NCBI GenBank assembly: GCA_027622115.1
Contig: JAQBZS010000450.1
Coordinates: forward strand, 1-6,341
Direction: 5' to 3'
Length of the DNA: 6,341 bases
From: Planctomycetota bacterium
GTDB taxonomy: Bacteria; Planctomycetota; Planctomycetia; Planctomycetales; Planctomycetaceae
In this document: positions 1 to 6,255 of the stretch, piece by piece
How positions within the stretch are numbered: position 1 is the stretch's first letter
Layout of the letters: each line of letters opens with the position of its first letter
The notes under the pieces: model-generated
The model's input: only the letters and a program-made list of their open reading frames with translations
Database searches by the model: none
Told to the model about the DNA's origin: nothing
Made by a program: the position numbers and the translations under genes

Positions 1-18
1 AGCGACCCCTGGGTCGCT
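1..18. repeat. Perfect 8-bp inverted repeat (hairpin) at the window edge
   Basis: AGCGACCC and GGGTCGCT are perfect reverse complements separated by only two bases (CT). The arms are GC-rich, but no T-run follows inside the window, so it is not shown to be a terminator. It may extend to the left of the window. It could be chance, part of an intergenic repeat, or a structure inside the partial reading frame that overlaps it. Confidence 0.4.
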
Positions 19-72
19 GGTGCCCTTGATGATGGCTCGACCGTCGCGGAATAGCAGAGTCGTGACTTGCAT
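1..72 (-). CDS. Possible 5' end of a gene running off the window
   Basis: An ATG at 72-70 opens a frame of 24 codons that stays open to the window edge and reads MQVTTLLFRDGRAIIKGTSD and on. It starts 24 bp after the stop of the TPR remnant upstream and on the same strand, which fits a following gene. No convincing Shine-Dalgarno sequence precedes it, and a second ATG at 81-79 in another frame is also open, so the start and even the gene are uncertain. I do not recognise the product. The 18-bp hairpin at 1-18 lies inside this frame. Confidence 0.3.
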   Translation of the reverse strand, partial: MQVTTLLFRDGRAIIKGTSDPGVA

Positions 73-96
73 TGTCGCATGCTAACAAGTCGAAGC

Positions 97-1128
97 TCAG
101 AGCCGTAGCGCCGCCTCGATCTCTTGAAAGTCGGTCCGTTCGCGGATTCCGTCAAACGTGTCCTTTTTCAGAAACTCCGCATTAAGATTTCCTCGCCGTA
201 ACAGGCCTCTTAGAACGATGATTGTCCTAGACGCATAGGCGTCGGATTTAACAGGGTCGCTCTCATGACTCGCCAAGACGGACAGACACTCGGCGGCCTG
301 ATCTGGATTTTCGCATCGCTCAACGACATCGTGTAGTGCCATTGTCACTCGAAGCTCTTGAGCTGCTTCTTCCTGTCGTTCTAACCGGATCAGCCGATGT
401 GCCAGGCGGACTGTATGGGTTGCGCCCATGCCGATAACCACGGGATGCTGAATTCCGCTTTGCAGCAGCTTCCGAAAGATTCCAACTGACTCCCGCCGTC
501 GTCGCAGTTCATGGTCAGAATCGCTTGTGCTGGAAAGCGTGTCAGCAAAGTTTGCAAGAAGCCGGGCGTAGTTGAGTCAAGAATCTGGCGAATCATTCGT
601 CTCGGCAATCACCCGCTCACAAAACGGGATTGCCCGTTCGTAGTTGCCAACTGCATGATCGAGTGATTGTCCGTTGCGAAGGGCATGGGTCCGGAGTGTC
701 ATTCCGTAGTTGCTCCGCATAGCGACGATTAACTGCAACCATTTCAAGTTCAGCCTCCCATTTGATTCAGTGATAACATGCGAAAGCAATTCATCGAGTT
801 CGCCAAACGTTGCCATCGCTTCATCGATTTGCCCACTCTTATGTTGTGTCACACCAACTCCATTCAGAACCTCGCAAAGGAAAACTTGAGCCTGATCCGA
901 CGGTTTATCCTGGTACTTATCGCGCGCGACAAATAGAAGCTGCTCCATCTTCTCCAGCGCTTCTGATGGAAGCCCGTTTGTGTACATCAGATTCGAGAGT
1001 TGCAATAAATAAACCAGAGATTCATCACTCTTTTCTTTTAATTCAGCATTGGCGCGTGCGCTCTTAGCCTGCTGATACGAAACTGCGATTGCCGAGGCTC
1101 CAATCACCAGCAACAAACTGGCTACCAT
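97..1128 (-). pseudogene. TM + TPR C-terminal half of a planctomycete-type Ser/Thr kinase, broken by an in-frame TGA
   Basis: One reading frame runs from the ATG at 1128 to the stop at 97-99 (344 codons) and is interrupted once, by TGA at 577-579. Residues 1-18 form a hydrophobic helix (MVASLLLVIGASAIAV) followed by a charged, Ala/Lys/Glu-rich linker. This is the TM segment that in planctomycete kinases follows the kinase domain. TPR-like helices follow, around residues 45-75 and 95-125. Beyond the TGA the same frame continues sensibly (LNYARLLANFADTLSS, then RLAHRLIRLERQEEAAQELR). It ends in LKKDTFDGIRERTDFQEIEA, a tail I know from the C-termini of planctomycete kinase-TPR proteins. The kinase domain itself is absent. 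CGA to TGA is the simplest origin of the stop. Alternatives are a sequencing error, or two separate small genes (580-1128, and 97-441 from a GTG). Family assignment is by recalled similarity. Confidence 0.65.
577..579 (-). other. In-frame TGA interrupting the TPR frame
   Basis: Plus-strand TCA reads TGA on the coding strand, between ...ETNDSPDS and LNYARLLANF... The frame is open for 183 codons before it and 159 codons after it, and both sides look like one TPR protein. No recoding element was recognised next to it. Confidence 0.7.
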
Positions 1129-1487
1129 TACAACTGAGGCGTCAGCCGATCCGCAAACGGCTTCAGTTGACTGGCGAATGTCCGAAACTCGATGGTGTCG
1201 GCCTGCAACAGAAACTCGTGCAATTCCGCGAACGACGATTCGTCCTCATGTCCGGCGTGTACCAACGCGAGAATCAACCGTGCTCGCCGCGAAGTCAGTC
1301 CTGGCGAATCTTCCGCATCGTCGAGTATCTCAAAAACTCGACGCGCGACTCGATTCGAATGCGGTTTTAGTTCGGCCAGAGTGACTGCAACGTCTGCCGA
1401 GTCTGCGGTCGGCAAGCCGTCGATGAGAGCAGATTCGCAACCATCACACGGAACTGCTCCCTGGCTCCAGACTCTCGGCGGAATCAT
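1128..1487 (-). pseudogene. Fragment of the HEAT-like repeat region of a kinase/FGE-type planctomycete protein
   Basis: This is a 119-codon frame. Residues about 20-119 read as helical repeats: LPTADSADVAVTLAELKPHS, then RRARLILALVHAGHED, then LLQADTIEFRTFASQLKPFA. The pattern 'ADP..V..ll..L.p....l...L' followed by 'R.r..laLA' is what I know from the stretch between kinase and formylglycine-generating-enzyme domains in planctomycete fusion proteins. No kinase or FGE domain is present, and the frame has no N-terminal signal or conserved start. It therefore looks like an internal fragment opened by chance at an ATG. That ATG overlaps the NUDIX stop (ATGA), and its TAA overlaps the next ATG (TAATG). 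It could instead be a small expressed protein translated by coupling. Similarity is recalled, not computed. Confidence 0.5.
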
Positions 1488-2026
1488 GAAGCGATTCGCG
1501 GGATATCCAAGAAATACAGTCCGGCGTGAATCTTCATGTCAATGAGGCAGCCTTCCGCAGCCTTGCCTTTCAACCACGCATTGATATCCGCCACCGGGAC
1601 TTGATGGACAATGATGTTCTCGGACGCATCGCCGCCGCCATCGCCCACTTTGACGACATCGCGGGCGATGAACACGGTGATGGCTTCGTTGGTGAGCCCG
1701 GCGGACGACGGGAAGTACGCCACCTGTTTCAAATCCTTGGCTCGGAAGCCGGTTTCTTCTTCCAACTCGCGCTGGGCGGCGATCGCGAACGATTCGGCTT
1801 CTTGCCCGGCAATATCACCGGCCAAGCCTGCGGGAATCTCGATCACATTGGCGTTGACCGGCGGACGAAACTGTTCGACCAACAGCATGCAGTTTTCGTT
1901 CGTGATTGCAGCAATTGCCACCACGCCGCTCGCATTGTGCCGCACGACGTATTCCCAGCCGTTTTGATGGACGAGTTGTAGATGTCGACCGGTGGCAATG
2001 ATCTCGGGATTCGAATGCGGACTCAT
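1484..2026 (-). CDS. NUDIX hydrolase, ADP-ribose pyrophosphatase type
   Basis: This is a 180-residue cytoplasmic hydrolase, probably cleaving ADP-ribose or a related nucleoside diphosphate derivative with Mg2+. The NUDIX helix is intact at residues 78-94: E78, seven residues, then R86-E-L-E-E-E-T-G-F94. It is preceded by VEQFRPP (50-56) and EIPAG (63-67), the hallmarks of the ADPRase branch. SAGLTNE (108-114) downstream matches the family's S-P-G-x-T-x-E element except for Ala in place of Pro. The loop between the PAG glycine and the NUDIX Glu is about five residues longer than in E. coli NudF. A GTG at 2125 would add 33 residues of low-complexity lead. I prefer the ATG at 2026 because the family-like text (PEIIATGRHLQLV...WEYVVR) begins right after it, though its Shine-Dalgarno is weak (GAG). 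The stop overlaps the downstream frame by 4 bp. Exact substrate unknown. Confidence 0.85.
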   Translation of the reverse strand: MSPHSNPEIIATGRHLQLVHQNGWEYVVRHNASGVVAIAAITNENCMLLVEQFRPPVNANVIEIPAGLAGDIAGQEAESFAIAAQRELEEETGFRAKDLKQVAYFPSSAGLTNEAITVFIARDVVKVGDGGGDASENIIVHQVPVADINAWLKGKAAEGCLIDMKIHAGLYFLDIPRIAS

Positions 2027-2284
2027 GAAATCGTCTCGGAATGGCCGGTGAGTGAATGGCGTGACTGACTTGTCGGGTATGTCGAGGTCGTAAACTGTTG
2101 GTGCGTCGTCAGCAAACCAAGGCACCTTGAATTCACGATTGATTCGACAACACGAGCTGCCTCACTCGTCTGACAAAGTGGTTGATGAAACGTTTTGTGA
2201 GATGCGTGCAAGTTGACTCGGTCCGCCGCGATGGTTGAACTATTCCGCATGTGGACGCCGCAATTCAACTTGATGGGAGACGCA
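2027..2284. promoter_or_regulatory. Divergent intergenic region (NUDIX / oxidoreductase operon)
   Basis: No gene is seen here. Both flanking genes start outward, so promoters for both must lie in it or in the adjacent ends. TTGA-containing elements recur (for example at 2183, 2213, 2236 and 2270), and GTTGAA (2234-2239) with TTCAAC (2264-2269) forms a 6-bp inverted repeat 24 bp apart. No clear -35/-10 pair with 16-18 bp spacing was found on either strand. The part up to 2125 could instead be an N-terminal extension of the NUDIX gene from a GTG, and 2213-2284 an extension of the oxidoreductase from a TTG. I consider both less likely. Confidence 0.45.
2275..2279 (+). promoter_or_regulatory. Ribosome binding site deciding the start of the first oxidoreductase
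   Basis: GGGAG lies 5 bp before the ATG at 2285. It supports that start over the in-frame TTG at 2213, the ATG at 2231, the ATG at 2249 and the ATG at 2273, which have no comparable site and would place non-family sequence before the first Rossmann strand. Confidence 0.65.
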
Positions 2285-3232
2285 ATGTTGCGAGTTGCAC
2301 TGATCGATTACGGATCCCGAACCGCAGCCGCGCTGGCGACTGCCAATCGGTTGCAGCACGTCGCGATTACGGCAGTCGCGGGCAGCCTGCCCCATGACGT
2401 GCCCGAAGAAATCCTCACCGCAGACTCGTTCGAGGAACTCTGCCGCCAACACGCATCCGAGTTCGATGCGGTCGCGATACGCACGCCGCTGCGCCGTCGC
2501 GCCGACGTAGCTGGTGCAGCGGCATCAGCGGGGAAGCACGTGTTGCTGGCCGAACCGTTCGCCGAAACATGCGAGGCGAGCGACGCATTGGTTTCCTTAT
2601 GCCGCCGGCATGACGTGTGTTTGTTGGCTGAAGACTGTCACCGTCGGCACCCGTATCAGCAGACCCTGCACTCCAGCCTGAATGCCGATCAGCTCGGAGA
2701 ACCGGGGTTCCTCCGCATTCACCACTGGTTCGGCACGGATGACGAACCGCCGGAATCGCTGGTCGAACGAATCATTAACGACATGGGCTTCGCCAACTGG
2801 CTGCTCGGTCGACCGAGCCACATCTATGCCGCCCAACTGAATTCGGACGACTACACACAAATTCATCTCGGCTTCGAGAACGGTGGATCGGCGCTGATCG
2901 ACTTTGCACGCGTCGCCGCGCCGCAGGGATATCGCAACGTATCGCTGATTGCCGCCAATGGTGCCGCGTATGCCGATGACCATCACAACTCGCACCTTGT
3001 CTATGGCAACGGCAGCACAACCGCCGTGACGTCCGACTTCGGCATGCAACATTGGGCCAAGCAACTCGATCACTTCGCCCAACGGGTTACCGCATCGGAC
3101 GACGCGAAAGAATCGACCGAACCTTCAATCGCCGCGGCACGAGACGCTCAGTTGGTGGCGCACGCGGTGGCGGCGTCCATCGAATCCGGTCGGTCCATGC
3201 GATGGGAAGGAGACCGCTATGAGTGCGTCTAA
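2285..3232 (+). CDS. Gfo/Idh/MocA-type oxidoreductase, degenerate active site
   Basis: This 315-residue protein has an N-terminal Rossmann-like domain (about 1-120) and a C-terminal alpha/beta domain (about 125-315). It opens with the first strand LRVALIDYGS, and GKHVLLAEPFAE (83-94) sits where the family has GKHVxxEKPxA. The family traits LLAEDCHRRHPYQQ (113-126) and GEPGFLRI (138-145) are also present. The key residues are changed: the EKP lysine is Glu90, its preceding Glu is Ala89, and the D-x-G-x-H-x-x-D motif reads D166-M-G-F-A-N-W-L, losing the His and the second Asp. The first glycine loop is also poor. It may be inactive, a partner of the next protein, or a divergent enzyme. It has no signal peptide. 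It is first in the operon and overlaps the next gene by 14 bp. Family assignment is firm; function is unknown. Confidence 0.8.
   Translation: MLRVALIDYGSRTAAALATANRLQHVAITAVAGSLPHDVPEEILTADSFEELCRQHASEFDAVAIRTPLRRRADVAGAAASAGKHVLLAEPFAETCEASDALVSLCRRHDVCLLAEDCHRRHPYQQTLHSSLNADQLGEPGFLRIHHWFGTDDEPPESLVERIINDMGFANWLLGRPSHIYAAQLNSDDYTQIHLGFENGGSALIDFARVAAPQGYRNVSLIAANGAAYADDHHNSHLVYGNGSTTAVTSDFGMQHWAKQLDHFAQRVTASDDAKESTEPSIAAARDAQLVAHAVAASIESGRSMRWEGDRYECV
3205..3212 (+). promoter_or_regulatory. Strong Shine-Dalgarno for the second oxidoreductase
   Basis: GGAAGGAG lies 6 bp before the ATG at 3219, within the last codons of the upstream gene. It fixes the start and suggests efficient, coupled translation. 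Confidence 0.75.
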
Positions 3233-4361
3233 CACCAAAAATGCTCGACCGACCGTGCATCGATTCGCGGCGCTGAGTGTGGTCAAGCATGCGTATGTGC
3301 CGTTGGGCCTGGCGACTCACCCGAAATTTGAACCGGCCGTGGTGGCCGACGATGCGGACGTCCCGGAATGGACTCACGAACGGAACCAGCAATTGGCCGA
3401 TCAATTCGGCGTGCCCTATGTTCGCGATGTCGAACGGGCTCTGGCAGATTTCGACGTGGATGTGGCGGTCGTCAGTTCCGAAGCCGAACGACATTGTGAC
3501 CTCAGCGTGCGAGCGGCCAATTCCGGTAAGCATGTGGTGCAGGACAAGCCGATGTCCACGCAACTGTCCGAATGCGATCGCTTGGTCGAGGCCGTTGAGC
3601 GAAACGACGTGCGATTCCTGATGTGGAATCGCAACGGCTTGCCGGCCGTGATCCAAGCACGAGACGTTGTGGAATCGGGCCAAATCGGCCGGCTCTATGC
3701 GGTCCACGTGGACTTTTATTTTTCGAAGGATGCCGGGCCGCGAAAAGGATCTCGACCACCCGGCTATCCACCGATCCGCTGGTTGGACCGGCAGATCGAA
3801 GCGCATCACGACGGGTCGGACGGCGGCGTGGGCCAGGACGCGATGGGCGAATTGGCAGTCGAAGGCATCTACCCCTTGGCCTACATTCGCTTGCTGGGTG
3901 GGGTCGAAGTGCAGCGCGTGTTTGCGCGCACGACCGCCCACTTCCATCAAGCCCACGCCGACAATCACGTCGATGACCTGGCTTCCGTCACACTCGAAAT
4001 GGACGACGGCCTCTTGGGAACCATGAGTCTCGGCCGCATCGGAGCCTCCAGCCACCCGGACATCGGCGAAATCAAGATCCACCTGTTGGGGTCCGAGGGA
4101 GCAATGGTGGTCAGCGAGCCTCGCCCGGAAGTCGGGGTGTATTACCGAGGCCAGCCGGTCCACGAGTTTCGTAATCGGCGAGTCGGCGTCGAAAACGATT
4201 TCCATCTCGCGGAAAACTTCCGTCGCGCGATCGAATCGGGCGGCAAGACGATGCTCGACGTTCGCGAGAGCCGAGCCATCTGTGCCACGGTCGAAGCCGC
4301 GATCCGTTCCGGTCGGAGCGGGCAGCCGGAAATCGTAAACCGCATCGGAGCAACTTCATGA
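3219..4361 (+). CDS. Gfo/Idh/MocA-family oxidoreductase (GFOR-like Tyr variant)
   Basis: This 380-residue cytoplasmic protein is predicted to be NAD(P)-dependent, acting on a sugar, polyol or related substrate. The N-terminal Rossmann-like half (about 13-135) ends with SGKHVVQDKPMS (102-113), which retains the catalytic-type Lys110-Pro. The second half carries GELAVEGIYPLAYIRLLGG (210-228), where Tyr218 stands in the position of the usual His, as in glucose-fructose oxidoreductase. The C-terminal part ends with the familiar 'A..A..SGR' helix (AAIRSGRSGQPE, 360-371). Unusually, the first beta strand is followed by SVVKHAYVPLG rather than a GxGxxG loop. After VVADDAD comes an acidic/aromatic insert (VPEWTHERNQQLADQFGVPY) leading to the next strand. 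It overlaps the upstream gene by 14 bp and the downstream amidohydrolase by 4 bp (ATGA). Substrate unknown; myo-inositol-like or hexose derivatives are only guesses from the family. Confidence 0.85.
   Translation: MSASNTKNARPTVHRFAALSVVKHAYVPLGLATHPKFEPAVVADDADVPEWTHERNQQLADQFGVPYVRDVERALADFDVDVAVVSSEAERHCDLSVRAANSGKHVVQDKPMSTQLSECDRLVEAVERNDVRFLMWNRNGLPAVIQARDVVESGQIGRLYAVHVDFYFSKDAGPRKGSRPPGYPPIRWLDRQIEAHHDGSDGGVGQDAMGELAVEGIYPLAYIRLLGGVEVQRVFARTTAHFHQAHADNHVDDLASVTLEMDDGLLGTMSLGRIGASSHPDIGEIKIHLLGSEGAMVVSEPRPEVGVYYRGQPVHEFRNRRVGVENDFHLAENFRRAIESGGKTMLDVRESRAICATVEAAIRSGRSGQPEIVNRIGATS
4347..4350 (+). promoter_or_regulatory. Ribosome binding site of the amidohydrolase
   Basis: GGAG lies 7 bp before the ATG at 4358, inside the final codons of the upstream oxidoreductase. 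Together with the ATGA stop/start overlap it indicates translational coupling. Confidence 0.65.
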
Positions 4362-5521
4362 AGTGCGACATCCTGGTTCGTGGCGGAGAAGTGATCGATC
4401 CCAGCCAAGGTCTGCGCGGCGTGCGCGACATTACTGTGTCGAACGGAGTCATTCAGCGCGTGGGCGAGAATCTCGCCGACGTCGATGCCGGTCACACGCT
4501 GGATGCCCGTGGGCTGTTGGTCACACCAGGGCTGATCGACATCCACGTCCACGCGTATCCGTATTCGCCGTTTGGACTGGATCCAGACCCGCTCTGTCCG
4601 GCTGGCGGCGTGACCACGATGTTGGACGCCGGCACGTGCGGTTCCAACAACTTCGGCTATTTTCGCCGCGAGATCATCGACCGCGCCGCCACGCAGGTTT
4701 TAGGGCTGGTCAACTTGTCGTGCATGGGTTTGCAGTGCGGCAACGTCGGTGAATTGTGCGACCGACGTTTCGCCGATCCCGAAGGCGTCGTACGCGTCAT
4801 CGCCGAGCATCCGGGTGTGGCCGTCGGCGTGAAGATTCGCGCGGGAGCCCACTTGATCGGCGAGGGCGAGCAGGCGTGGGCCAATCTGCGGGACGCGATT
4901 CGAGCCGCACGCGAATCCGACACGTGGCTGATGGTCCACATCGGCGAGTGCCCCATGCCGGTCCCCGCAATCTGCAACGAGCTTGCACCCGCCGACTGCA
5001 TCACGCACTGCTTCAAAGGCGGCAGCACGCGGATCATTGACGACGGCAACCGCGTGTTCGACGACATCCGTTCGGCGGCGGACCGCGGCGTGATTTTCGA
5101 CGTCGGTCATGGTTTCGGCAGTTTCCAATGGGAAGTCGTGGACGCGGCTCTGGAACAGGGCTTCGAGCCCACCAGCATCAGCACGGATCTCCACACCAAG
5201 AACCTAAACGGACCCGTGTACGACATGCCCACCACGATGAGCAAATTCCTGATGCTGGGTCTGTCGCTCGAACGAGTCATCGAAATGTCGACCAGCGTCC
5301 CGGCCGGGATTCTGCACTTGGAAGATCAGATCGGCACGTTGCGAGAAGGCACGGTCGCGGACATCGCTGTGTTGGAACGCCGCACGGGCAAGTTCCGATT
5401 CACCGACAGTTACCGCCAACACCGCACGGGCACGGAACTGCTCACGGCCGCCGCGACCATTCGACGCGGAGAACTCGTTCCCGGTGGCGGTGGTCTGCGG
5501 ATGCGGCATCTTGCCGAATGA
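4358..5521 (+). CDS. Amidohydrolase/deacetylase-type metallohydrolase (EF_0837/AHA_3915-like)
   Basis: This 387-residue amidohydrolase-superfamily enzyme is cytoplasmic (no signal peptide). A small beta-sandwich half (1-55) precedes a TIM barrel, and the C-terminal strands close the sandwich (GTLREGTVADIAVLE, 326-340). All ligands of a binuclear metal centre are visible: H63-V-H65, K159 (in VGVKIRAG, the carboxylated lysine), H194 (MVHIGECP), H217 (ITHCFKGG) and D277 (STDLH). GVTTMLDAGTCGSNNFGYFR (84-103), HGFGSFQ (251-257) and MSKFLMLGL (294-302) are further family landmarks. Known relatives hydrolyse N-acyl-D-amino acids or acyl esters such as acetyl-(R)-mandelate, and annotations such as dihydroorotase are often wrong for this group. 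It is the last gene of the operon. The stop lies 8 bp from the convergent menG stop. Substrate not deducible, but the family is secure. Confidence 0.9.
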   Translation: MKCDILVRGGEVIDPSQGLRGVRDITVSNGVIQRVGENLADVDAGHTLDARGLLVTPGLIDIHVHAYPYSPFGLDPDPLCPAGGVTTMLDAGTCGSNNFGYFRREIIDRAATQVLGLVNLSCMGLQCGNVGELCDRRFADPEGVVRVIAEHPGVAVGVKIRAGAHLIGEGEQAWANLRDAIRAARESDTWLMVHIGECPMPVPAICNELAPADCITHCFKGGSTRIIDDGNRVFDDIRSAADRGVIFDVGHGFGSFQWEVVDAALEQGFEPTSISTDLHTKNLNGPVYDMPTTMSKFLMLGLSLERVIEMSTSVPAGILHLEDQIGTLREGTVADIAVLERRTGKFRFTDSYRQHRTGTELLTAAATIRRGELVPGGGGLRMRHLAE

Positions 5522-5529
5522 CGCGAGGA

Positions 5530-6255
5530 TCAGTCAGTCGGCTTCCGCGCCCAGTACAAGGTGGCGATGCCGAACGTCAGCGGTTTCCAGCGAGCATCCA
5601 CCAATCCTTGTCGCTCCATCATGTCCGCCAATTCACGGCCAGCCGGGAATTCAGACACGGAATCCGGCAGATAGTTGTAGGCCGACTCCTGATTGCGAGC
5701 GAATAACTGCCCGATCCGCGGCAGGATGTGCTTGAAGTACCATACGTAAAGGCCGCGCAGAATACGGTTGCTCGGCAACGAAAACTCAAGCACCACAACG
5801 TGTCCGCCGGGTCGACACACACGAGCCATTTCCGCCAGCCCGCCCGACGTGTCCGAGACGTTTCTCAACCCGAATGCCACTGACACGATTTGAAATGCGT
5901 CCGACGGGAAGGGCAACTTGAGCGTGTCCGCTTCCACGAAATTCGGCAACTGCTTGCCGCATTTGACGCGTTTCCCGGCAAGCTTGGTGTTCGCGATGGC
6001 GAGCATTTCGTGCGTGAAATCGGCACCGACGACGCGTGCATCGCCGGATCGCTTCCAATACGCCAAGGCCAAGTCTCCGGTCCCGGTGCAGACATCGAGA
6101 ATCGGTGCCGGCCCGTCCGCCCGCACGGTCCGCACGGTTCGCCAGCGCCAGTAGTAGTCCACGCCGCCGGAGAGGAAGTGATTGCAGAAATCGTACTTCG
6201 GAGAGATCTCGCCGAACATGCGGCGAACGCGTTCTCCGGACTTATCGACAGCCAT
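5530..6255 (-). CDS. menG: Demethylmenaquinone methyltransferase (UbiE/MenG)
   Basis: This 241-residue SAM-dependent methyltransferase catalyses the C-methylation of demethylmenaquinone, the last step of menaquinone synthesis, at the membrane surface. Visible family landmarks are MFGEISPKYDFCNHFLSGG (13-31), SAM motif I LDVCTGTGDLAL (53-64), the acidic loop VGADF (76-80), EADTLKLPFPSDAF (108-121), FGLRNVSD (128-135) and CRPGGHVVVLEF (147-158). The C-terminal signature is PLTFGIATLYWARKP (225-239). Length is normal for the family. An in-frame TGA at 6267-6265, four codons upstream, fixes the ATG at 6255 as the first possible start, although no clear Shine-Dalgarno is seen. It is convergent with the amidohydrolase operon and unrelated to it in function. 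UbiE could also act on ubiquinone precursors, but planctomycetes use menaquinone, so menG is preferred. Confidence 0.93.
   Translation of the reverse strand: MAVDKSGERVRRMFGEISPKYDFCNHFLSGGVDYYWRWRTVRTVRADGPAPILDVCTGTGDLALAYWKRSGDARVVGADFTHEMLAIANTKLAGKRVKCGKQLPNFVEADTLKLPFPSDAFQIVSVAFGLRNVSDTSGGLAEMARVCRPGGHVVVLEFSLPSNRILRGLYVWYFKHILPRIGQLFARNQESAYNYLPDSVSEFPAGRELADMMERQGLVDARWKPLTFGIATLYWARKPTD

Noticed and set aside
577..579. Selenocysteine codon
   Set aside because: TPR proteins of this kind have no known selenocysteine, no neighbouring redox motif is present, and no SECIS-like element was recognised; a nonsense change is simpler.
1526..1981. Plus-strand frame (151 codons) opposite the NUDIX gene
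   Set aside because: Antisense shadow of a gene with an intact NUDIX motif.
2597..3082. Minus-strand frame (161 codons) inside the first oxidoreductase
   Set aside because: Antisense shadow; no family features and no start signals.
3087..4205. Long minus-strand open frame (372 codons) opposite the two oxidoreductases
   Set aside because: It is the antisense shadow of two well-supported plus-strand genes in GC-rich DNA; its translation is rich in Arg/His/Asp and shows no domain.
5504..5516. Short hairpin CGGCA-TCT-TGCCG at the end of the amidohydrolase as a terminator
   Set aside because: Only a 5-bp stem, lies within the coding sequence and has no T-run.
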